Shown piece by piece: positions 9,444 to 19,444 of a DNA stretch of 64,000 nt. The stretch comes from Chloroflexi bacterium TSY (GTDB taxonomy: Bacteria; Chloroflexota; Anaerolineae; Caldilineales; Caldilineaceae). The position numbers and the translations under genes were made by a program. The notes beneath the pieces are model-generated. The model ran no database searches. It was given only the letters and a program-made list of their open reading frames with translations, and was not told the DNA's origin. How positions within the stretch are numbered: position 1 is the first letter of the stretch; every line of letters starts with the position of its first letter. The stretch covers positions 31,220 through 95,219 of the forward strand of contig JAHBNG010000048.1 in NCBI GenBank assembly GCA_019217005.1, given 5' to 3'.

Positions 9444-9576
9444 TACGGATTTTAACAGATTGAGCAGATACAGAGGACGAATTTGAATAGGAGTAACCTC
9501 GTTCAGTTTGAAACCAGGGATTGGGAAAATCCGGTCAATCCATAAAAAATCCCCATCATAAGAGGATAGAGCATTT

Positions 9577-10626
9577 ATGAAACCGTTGAATTTCGCTATC
9601 ATTGGCGCTGGCAATATCGGAAAGATCCAAGCGGAGGCAATTAAACACATCCCCGAAGCAAATGTTTCTGTGGTTTGCAATCGCGGGGAAGCATCTGGCC
9701 GTGCTTTGGCTGAACAGTGTCATGCAGTATGGGTTGCAGATTTTGTAGAGGCCGTCCAGCAGGATGACGTGGACGTTGTGACAATTTGTACGCCGAGCGG
9801 CAGTCATATGGAGATTGCTGTTGCGGCGGCGGCGGCAGGCAAACATCTCCTGGTCGAAAAACCGATTGATATTACCCTTCCGCGCGTGGACCGAATTATC
9901 CAAGCAGCTGAAGGTGCAGGGGTTGTATTGGCTTGTGTCTTTCCTTCGCGCTTTGCTTTGGGGGTTCACAAGGCAAAGGAAGCACTGGATGCAGGGCGGC
10001 TTGGTCGGCTAACTCTGGCAGACGTCTATGTAAAATGGTTCCGCCCACAGGAATATTATGACAATAACTGGCGTGGGACCTGGGCATTGGACGGTGGCGG
10101 TGCGCTAATGAATCAGTCGATTCATAGTATCGATTTGATCCAATGGTTGGTTGGTCCAGTCGATAACGTTTTTGCCCGTACGGCGACGCTGGCCCATGAG
10201 ATGGAGACGGAAGACACAGCCGCTGCGATTCTTACCTTTGCAAATGGTGCAATGGGTGTGATTCAGGGGGCAACTAGCTGCTGGCCCGGCGACCGACAGA
10301 GCGTAGAACTGCGCGGGGATCGGGGAACAATCGTCTTGGCTGAAGGGCGAATTGTGACGTGGGATCTGGAAGATGCCAAACCAGGTGAAAGTGATGCCAT
10401 GTTGAATCTCGAACAGGCCAAAGGCAGCGGAGCGGCTGACCCAACGGCAATTGGCTTTGAAATGCACCGACGTCAAATCGTAGATGTGGTTGAAGCCATT
10501 CACAGGGAGCGTCCACCAGCAATTTGGGGAGCAGAAGCTCGGAAGTCTGTTGAGATCATTCGAGCCATTTACAAGTCCGCTGCATCGAATCAGATTGTTA
10601 CATTGCCCCTTCAAGACACGGATTAA
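9577..10626 (+). CDS. Gfo/Idh/MocA family oxidoreductase
   Basis: NAD(P)-dependent sugar or polyol dehydrogenase (349 aa). The N-terminal Rossmann fold begins with FAIIGAGNIGKIQAEAIKHI; VTICTPSG and HLLVEKPIDI give the conserved EKP motif with the catalytic Lys (about residues 92-97). The C-terminal substrate domain holds GGGALMNQSIHSIDLIQWLV with the active-site His. Start ATG 9577 has AGAGGATAG upstream. Probably works on a sugar imported by the upstream ABC system, by context only. Confidence 0.93.
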   Translation: MKPLNFAIIGAGNIGKIQAEAIKHIPEANVSVVCNRGEASGRALAEQCHAVWVADFVEAVQQDDVDVVTICTPSGSHMEIAVAAAAAGKHLLVEKPIDITLPRVDRIIQAAEGAGVVLACVFPSRFALGVHKAKEALDAGRLGRLTLADVYVKWFRPQEYYDNNWRGTWALDGGGALMNQSIHSIDLIQWLVGPVDNVFARTATLAHEMETEDTAAAILTFANGAMGVIQGATSCWPGDRQSVELRGDRGTIVLAEGRIVTWDLEDAKPGESDAMLNLEQAKGSGAADPTAIGFEMHRRQIVDVVEAIHRERPPAIWGAEARKSVEIIRAIYKSAASNQIVTLPLQDTD

Positions 10627-10683
10627 AAGAAAAATAGGACACAGAAGAACGCAGAACAACACTGATTTTTGATTTGATTGATT

Positions 10684-12063
10684 ATGCGTATTGGTATTGA
10701 TTTTGGCACAACCCACACCTCTGCAGCTTACTACGATGGCAAAAAGCTTCGCTATATTCTACTGGATCCTCATAACCAGAATCCACAGATCCTGCGTTCC
10801 ATGATCTATGTCAACCGTGAACATAAGCACGAGTTGGGCGTACAGGCTGTGCAACGCTTTTTGGAAGAGGATACGGGACGAGAGGTTGTCTTTGAAGAAC
10901 GAATGGTGGGCACGATTGATTTCACCGTTGCGGGTATTGGCAAGACTGTTGGTCCGGATGGCGAGGATGGCGCCATCACTGTCGTGACTGACGTTGTCAT
11001 TGATGCGGACGTTGGTGCACGAGGACGCCTCCTTCAGTCAATAAAGACAGGTCTGCAGTCTGCATCCTATACTGGCACCACTATTTTTGGTCGACCCTAT
11101 TCAGTGCAGGAGTTGATCGCTCTTATTTTAACCCACGTGCGCAAGCAGGCAGAAGAAAGTTTGGGGCAAGAGATTCGAGAAGCCGTGATCGGCCGACCGG
11201 TGATGTTTTCGACCGATTCAAAAACTGATGAATTGGCCGAGCAACGTTTGCGCGAAGCTGCGGAATTGGCTGGTTTTCGAGACGTTGTCTTTGAAAAAGA
11301 GCCAATTGCTGCTGCACTCTTCTATCTAGCAGATATGCAGCAGCCAGAGACGCTTCTCGTTTTCGATTTTGGTGGAGGCACGCTTGATCTGACGGTCGTC
11401 CGACTGGATAGCCAGCAGCGGCCAGAGATTCTCGCCGCACAGGGAGTCCTGATTGGCGGGGATGATTTGGATAGCGCGATGATGCGCGACATCGTATCAC
11501 CCCATTTTGGTACCAGATCGCGCATTGACATCTCGTACGATGGACGCGACGTGTATCTAAATGAACAAATCAAGGGCTGGCTCAATCGTTGGCAGACGAT
11601 ACCTCAACTTTCACGGCCAGACACATTGAAGATGATCAAAAGGGCGCGTCAATATGGTGGCAATCCCAAAGCGTTTGCCGCGCTGGAGTCGCTGGCAACG
11701 CAGAATTACGGATTTGCTCTGTTTGAAAAAATTGAGCAAGCAAAGCGAGTTCTTTCTGAGCAGAGAGAGACAACTTTTGCCATGCAGGCCGATCAGATCG
11801 ATATCGTCGTTGATGTGACGCGTCGTCAATTCAACGAAGCAATTCAGGATGAAGTCGTGGAGATTCGCCGTTCGGTACGTTCAGTGATCGAACAGGCGGG
11901 CATATCTGTGGGCGATCTCGATAGCGTCGTCACCACAGGTGGCTCATCTGCTATTCCACGATTTCAAGCAATGTTGAAACGTGAGTTTCCAGATGCTCAT
12001 TTTGTTCAATCGGATGCGTTTGGCAGTGTGACAGGCGGGTTGGCCATTCGAGCAGCCAATTGA
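10684..12063 (+). CDS. Hsp70/DnaK-like ATPase lacking the substrate-binding domain
   Basis: Actin-fold ATPase related to DnaK (about 459 aa). Phosphate-1 motif IGIDFGTTHTSAAYYDG at the N-terminus, phosphate-2 LVFDFGGGTLDLTVV (about residue 225) and adenosine motif VVTTGGSSAIPRF near the end are all intact. The frame stops after the nucleotide-binding domain, so no peptide-binding domain or lid is present; this matches the YegD-like group of stand-alone Hsp70 homologues. An in-frame TTG lies 6 nt upstream, but ATG 10684 fits the family start. No co-chaperone gene is adjacent. Confidence 0.88.
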   Translation: MRIGIDFGTTHTSAAYYDGKKLRYILLDPHNQNPQILRSMIYVNREHKHELGVQAVQRFLEEDTGREVVFEERMVGTIDFTVAGIGKTVGPDGEDGAITVVTDVVIDADVGARGRLLQSIKTGLQSASYTGTTIFGRPYSVQELIALILTHVRKQAEESLGQEIREAVIGRPVMFSTDSKTDELAEQRLREAAELAGFRDVVFEKEPIAAALFYLADMQQPETLLVFDFGGGTLDLTVVRLDSQQRPEILAAQGVLIGGDDLDSAMMRDIVSPHFGTRSRIDISYDGRDVYLNEQIKGWLNRWQTIPQLSRPDTLKMIKRARQYGGNPKAFAALESLATQNYGFALFEKIEQAKRVLSEQRETTFAMQADQIDIVVDVTRRQFNEAIQDEVVEIRRSVRSVIEQAGISVGDLDSVVTTGGSSAIPRFQAMLKREFPDAHFVQSDAFGSVTGGLAIRAAN

Positions 12064-12512
12064 GCAAGTATATCTGATTTCGGATTGATGGAGTGTACCG
12101 CAGAGTGTGTAAATGGACGCTGCGCAGTCAGAGAGTCGGCTGCATTTACGCACTGTGGGACACACTCCCGATTGAAGATTTGAGAGAGCTTTGATGATCG
12201 TACCGCCCAATTGTAGAATAAGCAGCTTGCTTGTTCCGCATCACAAACGAATAGACTCTGCCATTTAGCCGAAAATCTATCTTTCAGGTTATGAAAATCC
12301 TCAGGCATATGATATAGTTGCCGGAACACATGTTCTTCTTGGGTTGAAAATGGATCGAGTAAGGCCATTTCAGAAAAATAATTCCCCATTAAGACAAGCG
12401 CCGTAGCCTGGAATGGCTTTGGCTTTTCCTATCGAATTGGGTATTTTATTTTCTGGAAAAGCCTAAAAAATTGAGAACTTGGTATTCGGGACTCTGAACG
12501 AGCATCAGACAG
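12064..12512. other. Intergenic repeats, no gene seen
   Basis: Holds a complete AAGTGTGTAAATG-family palindrome (12090-12172), a copy of the GTAGAACAAACAGC-type palindrome (about 12180-12285), and about 200 bp in which nothing was recognised. Confidence 0.6.
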
Positions 12513-13133
12513 ATGAGTATAGAAATCGGGAAGATCGTCAAATCAAATAGCCACATTGACTATGTTTGTCATGTAAATGGACCTGGAGAAGCAGAACTGT
12601 TGCCGACCCCCGCCGACTACGCTTTTGGTACCATGGTTTTGATCTCACTGAGTGCTCAGGACTGGAACAATTCCACTGAATCGGGAGATGCATTGGTGGG
12701 CGTTATTTACAATACACAACTCCTGAACCCGGATTTTGGCGGAATGGGACCACGTCTGAGTCCACAACCAGAGTTGGAAATTTTCTCCCCTGATTATTTA
12801 TCAGAAACAGCTACGCTTGTGGGCATTCTGACGCTCGGTTGGCGTGGCTCAAACGGAGTATTGCATCAAGGTGTCCCAATCCTGTCGGCGATGGTGAACG
12901 GATCGGTTTATACCATGACGCCTGAAGAGGTAGAGGATTTTCACCAAGATCTGGATGGGAAACTGCACCTAAAGTACATACCAGTTTTGCTTAGTCAGAA
13001 CAACCCACTGATTGATCAATTAATCATATCACTCATGCAAAAGTTAGTGAGTCAATTTCCTGCTTGCCAGCAACAGCTCGATTTAATCCGGAACAATCTA
13101 GCTTGGAAAAATATTGTACAGCCGGTAAGATAG
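12513..13133 (+). CDS. HAS-barrel-like protein next to HerA ATPase
   Basis: Protein of 206 aa of unknown function. The first ~50 residues (IGKIVKSNSHIDYVCHV and a following LISL strand) resemble the HAS-barrel domain that forms the N-terminus of HerA/ATP-synthase-like ATPases; the downstream HerA gene starts with the similar QIGTVKGPGETPHEFTF. The C-terminal half is helical with no recognised motif. It ends 127 nt before the HerA-type ATPase gene and is read in the same direction, so a partner or regulatory subunit is a reasonable inference. Start codon support is weak. Confidence 0.6.
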   Translation: MSIEIGKIVKSNSHIDYVCHVNGPGEAELLPTPADYAFGTMVLISLSAQDWNNSTESGDALVGVIYNTQLLNPDFGGMGPRLSPQPELEIFSPDYLSETATLVGILTLGWRGSNGVLHQGVPILSAMVNGSVYTMTPEEVEDFHQDLDGKLHLKYIPVLLSQNNPLIDQLIISLMQKLVSQFPACQQQLDLIRNNLAWKNIVQPVR

Positions 13134-13155
13134 GCGATTTATACGAACTATTTCG

Positions 13156-13234
13156 GGCGTGTATCCCAAAGTGTGTAAATGGAGCAGGCTTTCTAACTGA
13201 GCGGTCTCCATTTGCACACTTTGGGACACATTGT
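13156..13234. repeat. Palindromic repeat, AAGTGTGTAAATG family
   Basis: About 79 bp with arms TATCCCAAAGTGTGTAAATG and CATTTGCACACTTTGGGACA around a variable centre. Sister copies: 12090-12172 and 29133-29213, diverged ones at 28545-28616 and 38405-38620, and a half copy at 8171-8199. It lies between the HAS-barrel gene and the HerA gene and could form a stem in their transcript. Confidence 0.85.
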
Positions 13235-13260
13235 CACTATTTCTGTCGGAAGTTATTATT

Positions 13261-14946
13261 GTGAAGAGACAAATCGGGACGGTTAAAGGACCGGGCGAAA
13301 CACCTCATGAATTCACCTTTATTGCGCCAGATCTTCAACGGCAGCTAAAACATGGTGAATTTGTCTACTATATTACCGATGTAGAAGGCGAAGACCGGCG
13401 TATTCTGGGGCGTATTTCCGGTCGAGAGGCGATCAAACTATTGCCCGATAGCTTTATGGCTGATCCGACCGTTCCGCCTCAGCAGATGGCCGCGTTATTG
13501 GGATATGATAGCCCCGACAGCGAGTTATTTGAACTGACCGTCTCTGTTCTTGGCTACCATAGTTCACTTTTTGGTGACTTTATCAACCCACGTGTGCCGC
13601 CGGCTGGAGGATCTCCCGTCTACATTGCAGACGATCTGTTTTTGACTGAGGTACTAAGTAAGGGAAGCAAGGGTGAACAGGGCAGTGCCTACCTCGGAAG
13701 CTTGCTGAGTCGTCCCGATGATGCAGTCCCCGTGGCGTTGGATGTACGTGGTTTTACCAGTACACATCTTGCCATCATTGCCAGCACGGGTAGTGGAAAG
13801 AGCTATTTAGCGGGCGTGTTGCTTGAAGAGATGCTGATGCCCTACAATCGCGCATCGGTTTTGATTATCGATCCCCACGGAGAGTATAACACACTCCAAC
13901 AGATGCAGAACCTAGCGCCTTTTAGCGAAGGCAACTACAAGCCACGCGTTCGCATTTTTCGTCCTGACGACATCCGTATTCGGATCGATAGTCTGACTTT
14001 AGCGGATTTGCGTTATCTTTTACCCAATCTGTCTGAGAAGATGCATTATCAGCTAACGCGTGCCCATAATTTTGCGCGCCGTAGTTTTAAAACAGGTAGC
14101 TATACACTAGAACAATTGCTCTATTCGGTCCGTCAGACGGCAGAAGGCAACAGTGAATCAGAGGCGGATGAGGATGATCCAACGACGGGAGCTTTGGTTT
14201 GGCGCTTGAATAGCACCTTGGGCAATAGCCAGATCTTCAATGATTTCGAAAACCTGGAATTGGATGAACTCTTCCGTCCCGGACAATGCACCGTTGTTCA
14301 GCTCAACGAAGTTGATCAGCGCGAACAACAAGTAATTGCCGCGACGCTGTTGCGTCGAGTCTATCAGGCGCGAATCAACACATCTAAAGGCAAGGTTGCG
14401 CGAGGAGAGAAAGGGTTTGTCCCCTTTCCCGTTTTCTGCTTGATGGAGGAGGCACACAACTATGCACCTGCAAATGCTGATGCCGTAAGCTCCGATGTAC
14501 TCAAGCAGATCCTGAGCGAAGGGCGAAAGTTCGGCGTAAGCGTCGGGTTGATCAGCCAACGACCCGGTAAGTTGGACAGTGATGTTCTGAGCCAATGCAT
14601 GACTCAATGCATCATGCGGATTACCAATCCCATTGACCAAGCAAGAATTGCCGAGTCAGTCGAGAGTGTGGGGCGCGATTTGCTCAAAGAGTTGCCTGCC
14701 CTCAGCAAGGGACAAGTCATTGTGAGCGGTGCTAGCGTCAACACACCCGTCATGTTACGAGTGCGAAAACGGATCACTGAACATGGTGGTGAGAGCATCG
14801 ATGCACCCAACGAATGGCGAAAATGGTTTGATGAAGAACTTGACGCCCTCGAACAGCGGGATCGGGCCATGATCGCCCAAAAACCAATCGATTATGAAGA
14901 AGATGGGGAGTTGCTGTTTGCTACACCTCGGTCCAAGAGACGTTAA
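13261..14946 (+). CDS. HerA-type hexameric ATPase (DUF87)
   Basis: Ring-forming DNA-translocating ATPase of the HerA/FtsK superfamily (561 aa). N-terminal HAS barrel (about 1-100), then Walker A ASTGSGKSYLAG (about residue 175), LIIDPHGEYN, Walker B FCLMEEAHNYAP and the sensor region GLISQRPGKLD. A GTG start at 13261 is chosen because it has GGAAG eight bases upstream and keeps the domain; the in-frame TTG at 13231 lies inside a palindromic repeat. HerA usually works with NurA nuclease in end resection or with other nucleases in defence; no nuclease gene is adjacent here, only the HAS-barrel protein upstream. Confidence 0.88.
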   Translation: MKRQIGTVKGPGETPHEFTFIAPDLQRQLKHGEFVYYITDVEGEDRRILGRISGREAIKLLPDSFMADPTVPPQQMAALLGYDSPDSELFELTVSVLGYHSSLFGDFINPRVPPAGGSPVYIADDLFLTEVLSKGSKGEQGSAYLGSLLSRPDDAVPVALDVRGFTSTHLAIIASTGSGKSYLAGVLLEEMLMPYNRASVLIIDPHGEYNTLQQMQNLAPFSEGNYKPRVRIFRPDDIRIRIDSLTLADLRYLLPNLSEKMHYQLTRAHNFARRSFKTGSYTLEQLLYSVRQTAEGNSESEADEDDPTTGALVWRLNSTLGNSQIFNDFENLELDELFRPGQCTVVQLNEVDQREQQVIAATLLRRVYQARINTSKGKVARGEKGFVPFPVFCLMEEAHNYAPANADAVSSDVLKQILSEGRKFGVSVGLISQRPGKLDSDVLSQCMTQCIMRITNPIDQARIAESVESVGRDLLKELPALSKGQVIVSGASVNTPVMLRVRKRITEHGGESIDAPNEWRKWFDEELDALEQRDRAMIAQKPIDYEEDGELLFATPRSKRR

Positions 14947-15397
14947 GAGCATTGAGTAATGAATTGTGCATGTAAGATACGTATTGTGGGATACTGGTCA
15001 CGATATCGGTTGTGTTGCCCCTATCTTACGGTTAATTTCGGCACTTAATTTTTATTGAAGCAACCTCGTCCGTCCCTATTTCTGTAGCATCATATATCTG
15101 TACCGCTGACAGAAATTCGAAACGCCCCGTCGCGACAGAATCTGCTAAAGTAACCCTCGCATAGATTCGGTTAATTTCTTCCGATCTTGCATTGACTCTG
15201 GAAATGGGCTTAATTTGTCACGAGCCTGATAGATTGTCGATGATTATGCACCCTGCACCTTCACATATACCGTTTCCAGAGTCAAATTCTGAGCACTATA
15301 TTTGCATTTTCCACAAAGAAGCTAGAACAGTCCGAATCCGTGCTCTATTGAAAATTGCAATGATCGTGTTTGATATCATGGCTTAAAAAATTTTGAA
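14947..15397. other. Intergenic region with a 16-bp inverted repeat
   Basis: TTGACTCTGGAAATGG at 15192-15207 is matched by CCGTTTCCAGAGTCAA at 15270-15285, enclosing about 62 bp. The rest shows no gene; a 64-codon open frame over the repeat has no support. Confidence 0.55.
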
Positions 15398-15994
15398 ATG
15401 AATAACATTGAACCTACGCCAGAAACTGTTGCCGAATACAACCCAACAATTCAAGAACTGCCTCAAAATCTACGTCCACGTGAACGAATGAGCTATGCTG
15501 GTCCAGGGGCACTTAACACAGCTGAACTTCTGGCCATTATCCTGCGCGTTGGAGGGTGTGGGGAAAATGTTATCCGCATGGCAGAACGACTTTTGACCCA
15601 ATTCGATGGCATTGCGGGATTAGCACAGGCAAGCTTTGATGAGTTATGCCAAACCCATGGAGTCGGAGCAGCCAAGGCTGCACAGATCAAAGCGGCCATC
15701 GAATTGGGCCGTCGCCTAATGGCCACGGCTCCCAACGAACGCCCACAGGTGCGTAACCCGGCTGACATCGCCAATATGCTCATGTTGGAGATGAGTTTGT
15801 TGGAGCAAGAGCATCTGCGAACTGTCTTACTTGATACAAAGCATTGCATCACCCGGATTGTTACGGTTTACACGGGCAGCCTCAATCGCGCAGTTGTGCG
15901 TGTGGGCGAGGTCTTTCGAGAAGCTGTTCGCTCGAATGCTGCATCGATCGTCATTGTCCACAATCATCCCAGCGGTGACCCGACCCCCAGTCCA
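15398..15994 (+). pseudogene. radC: radC 5' part, gene split by a Tn554-like transposon
   Basis: N-terminal 199 codons of RadC, a JAB1/MPN-fold protein with a helix-hairpin-helix region ([40 protein letters not shown]). The metal motif [11 protein letters not shown] is the last homologous stretch. Right after the codon for Pro at 15992-15994 the sequence turns into unrelated DNA and a foreign 15-codon tail. The missing C-terminus is found in frame at 22891-23019; joining the two gives 241 codons, the normal RadC length. The junction falls inside the part of radC that Tn554-family elements are known to use as target. Confidence 0.95.
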
Positions 15995-16144
15995 GTTATA
16001 TGGAGAAAAAGTCAAATATCATCAAACCTAACATTCCACTGACATAGTGGATGGGATAATCTTAATCTAAGAAGCTTCTATCTGTTGAAGATAATGTTGC
16101 GTTTTAATAAAAGATATACGTAATACTTTGTCTTGACTTATGAA

Positions 16145-16193
16145 AAGAAAAAAGAGGCAGTCCCGGTAATGGTGTATCCGGGGCTTTTTCAGT
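16145..16193 (-). terminator. Possible terminator after the small hydrophobic ORF
   Basis: Inverted arms (CCCGG/CCGGG flanked by an A-rich side and a T-rich side) lie about 30-80 nt downstream of the minus-strand ORF 16226-16420. The stem is short and imperfect. Confidence 0.35.
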
Positions 16194-16225
16194 TTGTTGA
16201 TGAAGGCTATGGGTCAAATGGTTGG

Positions 16226-16420
16226 TTATGGCAATGCGTTTATATATTCGAGCCACTCTCTGACGCCTGGGATGTTGAGCGCCGCCAGCACAGCAGTAAG
16301 TATCATCAGTAGGGCCTTGAACCACAGGCTCAACATGCTTTTGCGCAATATAATACTTATCTGAATGTGGACTTTAGTTCGACCTACTTCCGTAGTACTA
16401 ATATTAAAAAGTTCTTTCAT
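16226..16420 (-). CDS. Small hydrophobic ORF in the transposon, unknown
   Basis: A 64-aa frame starting MKELFNISTTEV with a hydrophobic stretch ALLMILTAVLAALNI and a short polar C-terminus. AAAGGGA lies about six bases before the ATG, a good ribosome-binding site, and a possible terminator follows, which is why it is listed. No family was recognised; it could be a small membrane peptide. Existence as a gene is uncertain. Confidence 0.35.
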   Translation of the reverse strand: MKELFNISTTEVGRTKVHIQISIILRKSMLSLWFKALLMILTAVLAALNIPGVREWLEYINALP

Positions 16421-16530
16421 GGTTTGTCCCTTTCGACACTTTCAGCCGCTCTTACTTCACTAAACGCCGCTGCGAAGGGACAATTACAGGGGAGAAATTT
16501 GGGCATGGTTCAAAGTGAAGTACAAGTACC

Positions 16531-18322
16531 TTTACAATTGAATGAATAAGAGATGAGAGATAAGCACAGTAAAGTCAGCACTGAGTCGTCAGTGCAGGAA
16601 TGTGGGTGGATGAGTTGTGCGACTAAGAGGCGGGATAGCCGAGTAAGGTGAGCCAATCGGCGTCATGGGTGTGAATGCCCGCCATCTGGAATGGGCTTAG
16701 GCCCTGTCGCTTGCCCCGCTGATAGACCCGCATGTTGTGCCAAAGGGTGAAGAGATTGAGATAGCGTTGCAAGGCAGGGAGGTCAGGCAAGGTACGGCGG
16801 TTGTGAAGGAAGCGCTTGAGCAAGCCATTAATGCACTCGATAAGGCTAGAGGTTCGACAAGCGGCATCCAAGCGTTGGGTAAGTAGTAGCTGTGCCAGTC
16901 GCTGACGTAGAGGCATCTGGTAAATCAAGGTTGCCAGTAACTCCTGAGCCTGTTGGGCGAGGCGACGGAAGGGTAGATGGCCATTGATGAGAGCTTGCTG
17001 TAGACGCCAGGCCCGTGCCACGGTCCGCTCGAAGTGTTGTGCCACCTCGGAGGTTGAGCAGTGCTGAAGCAGGTCGGTGCGCAAGGGTTCAAGTGAGCTG
17101 TTTAACCAGTCGAGTGCCGTGAGAAGTTGGTGCTGATGTTTGCGCAGGGTCTTGTACCATTGCTGGACTCGGTGGTAGTCAATCGTCGCCATCATCGTCA
17201 GGGTCTCCTCAAGATACCAGTGGGCGGTTGTGGCGTCACGGATTTCACCGCTCCGCCAGTCGACGAGTTCGAGGGCATCACAGAAATGGTCAAGTACACA
17301 GGCAAAGGCGGCGTGTTGGGCATAGCGTTGTTCTTCCTTGACCACTGGGGATGTATTTCTCCACAAAAAAGGTCTCATCCCATGCCTTCGCCAGTTTTTT
17401 CTCCAGGGTCAGAACTTGCTTGGTGGCTCGCAAGGCACTCCGTTCCAAGTCACGCAAGACTTGGCTCCCGTCTCGTTCGATGTGCCATGTGTCTTTCTGC
17501 ACCGCAACATCAAGGCCGATTTCCTGCTGCGACTTGGGATACATGCGAGCCATGTCCTCGACCAGACCGGCGATTTGGACGCCTTGTTCCTGCGCCTGCA
17601 GCAAAGCCAGACCCCATGTGTCAGCTTGGCGGTCTTCACACGCTTGCGTCAACAGAATGGTTGTACTCACTGGGTCAATGACCAACAAGATGGGCGTTCC
17701 CTGAAAGAAGGTCTCATCACGTGCCACCATCACTGCACCCAGCGGACTGGTATCGATGTTGGCTAGCACTTCACCCGCTTTGTCTCCCGCATCATTCAGC
17801 AACCCGCTCAGCCAACCAACACTGCGTGACTCTTCCAGCACTTCGCACAAGACCTCCTGCATCGGTCGCAACGCCATCTTGCCTGGAAACGCCGCCGTCA
17901 GCACCGTCCGTTCCAGACGATACGACGACACCAATGGGTGGCTACCTCCACAACGTCATCACTATTATTCAGACGTTGCTTGACTCGGGCCGAAAGGCCG
18001 TAGAGACTCGGTCGTGACAGTCTAAATACGTCGGACATCCAAGTCACGATCCCCCACGGCCTTTCGGCACCAGGAATCGACATCACCGTACTCATGAAGA
18101 GAATGTCTGACACTCCCAGATGAGGCAATTTCGGGGCTATCTCTGTGGCTGGCGCATTGCCTAGCGATTGATAGACGCTTTCCAGCGGCTCCGGCCAACA
18201 TGCTGCATTTGAGTTGACTTCAGTGTACAATTTCATCGGAAGGTTGTCTCCTGTTACTTTGGTTGATTTTGCACTCACCATTTTACAGGATGACACCTTC
18301 TTTTATTCATTCAATTGTTAAC
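16531..18322. mobile_element. Degenerate IS inside the Tn554-like element
   Basis: About 1.79 kb. Near-terminal inverted repeats ACAATTGAATGAATAAGAG (16534-16552) and its complement at 18300-18318 differ at one base of 19. GTACC at 16526-16530 and 18323-18327 is a candidate 5-bp target duplication. Between them lies a frameshifted transposase on the minus strand. Confidence 0.75.
16623..18236 (-). pseudogene. Frameshifted DDE-type transposase
   Basis: Three adjoining minus-strand frames (start MKLYTEV at about 18236; then 17934-17290; then 17378-16623) read as one transposase of roughly 530 aa with two frameshifts near 17930 and 17330. Acidic residues typical of a DDE core are visible in VMVARDETFF, QIAGLVEDMARMYPKSQQEI and the C-terminal SSLIECINGLLKRFL (Glu within a helix followed by Asn). 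The IS family could not be assigned from memory. It is likely inactive. Confidence 0.7.
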
Positions 18323-18439
18323 GTACCCTCTATCACTTCTGAATCACGCCGAAATTTGTAATTTTTGGGGTGGATCAAACGTTAAGTTACTAGAAAGCAT
18401 ATTCTATTGACTGTACTTAGTATTAGGTGAAAGGTGGAA

Positions 18440-18745
18440 ATGTGGAATGTGTCTCAAATTAATAAATATATCTTTGACTGGATTGAAGCTGGTGAGGATA
18501 CCAGCGATAATTTGTTCTCACAGTATGTCCGAATAATGCGTCAGCGAACCAATCTATCGCGTGAACAGCTCGCACATCAGCTGGGTATGGAACCGGCTCG
18601 ATTAGTTGCTCTCGAAAACGGACTACTCTCACGTCTCGACTTTTCTGAAGACGAGCAGAAGCAATTCGAGGACAGCTTTGCACTGTCATACAGATCATTC
18701 GTACAGACTCTTCTTAACAGAGGATTGAAGGGAACTTGTCAGTAA
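18440..18745 (+). CDS. XRE-like helix-turn-helix protein
   Basis: A protein of about 101 aa with an acidic N-terminal segment (IFDWIEAGEDTSDNL) and a central HTH: LSREQLAHQLGMEPARLVAL. The frame can also start at GTG 18434, but ATG 18440 has AAAGG close upstream. It is followed after about 100 nt by a sigma-like gene in the same direction. In this position it probably regulates cargo or transfer of the Tn554-like element; target unknown. Confidence 0.6.
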   Translation: MWNVSQINKYIFDWIEAGEDTSDNLFSQYVRIMRQRTNLSREQLAHQLGMEPARLVALENGLLSRLDFSEDEQKQFEDSFALSYRSFVQTLLNRGLKGTCQ

Positions 18746-18847
18746 AATTTCAGGAACATTTTGCATGTTTGTAATAAACTTCTGTTTTGAGACGTTTGGT
18801 TAAGTGTAGACTGCAATAGAACTTCTCTTTTTCGGGGGTAAATTGAC

Positions 18848-19444
18848 ATGGTTGCAAAAACAGCGATGTCCCCCCAACCACGTGAGGAGCACTTTAAAAA
18901 CTTAATAGCGAAAACGGAACAGTCGCTCATCAAATTTACGAAACATTTGGTTTCTGTGTCGGATGTTTTAGAATATCCTGACCATGAGGATGTGTATAGC
19001 CTTGGGCTTATGAAGGCATGGAAAACCTACTTTAAGCCTGGTGCTTTTCAGAACTACTATCATCAGAGTGAACAGAAAGATCTAGCACTCATGAAAAGTA
19101 TCCTACGTTCTGTGGTCAGGGACTTGGAACGCCGTAAAAACAGAGAGCGACTCGTTCTGAGAACAGTAGATCTTGATGGCTCGGCAGGTAATGACGAAGA
19201 TGACTCTTATACTCTACATGACATCATTGCATCCATCGAATCCATAGAGGTTGCTGAGTTGTATGCTGATGTGCTTAATGAGTTGTATAAGGTAGCACGT
19301 AAGCCGAATAAACGGCAAGTACTCGAATACATTCTCGGTAACATGACTAGAGAAGAGCTAGACGAATCTATAGACGATAATTACATTCGGGTCAATGAAC
19401 ATCGATTCAAGAAGTTAGTGTTCCGTCTTCTTGGTATCGATTGA
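18848..19444 (+). CDS. Sigma-70-like small protein (weak similarity)
   Basis: A 198-aa protein. The segment DHEDVYSLGLMKAWKTYF resembles region 2 of ECF sigma factors (DAEDVxQEALLKAW pattern), followed by a basic, linker-like region (LERRKNRERL) and a helical C-terminus that could be a region-4 equivalent (NMTREELDESIDDNYIRVNE). Similarity is limited, so other DNA-binding roles are possible. GGGGG lies 12 bases before the ATG. Directly downstream is the structured region 19445-19757. Confidence 0.45.
   Translation: MVAKTAMSPQPREEHFKNLIAKTEQSLIKFTKHLVSVSDVLEYPDHEDVYSLGLMKAWKTYFKPGAFQNYYHQSEQKDLALMKSILRSVVRDLERRKNRERLVLRTVDLDGSAGNDEDDSYTLHDIIASIESIEVAELYADVLNELYKVARKPNKRQVLEYILGNMTREELDESIDDNYIRVNEHRFKKLVFRLLGID

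Noticed and set aside
15192..15386. 64-codon frame upstream of radC
   Set aside because: It lies over a 16-bp inverted repeat and has no ribosome-binding site or recognisable sequence.
18440..19444. Toxin-antitoxin pair
   Set aside because: The HTH protein and the sigma-like protein are separated by ~100 nt and the second lacks any toxin feature.
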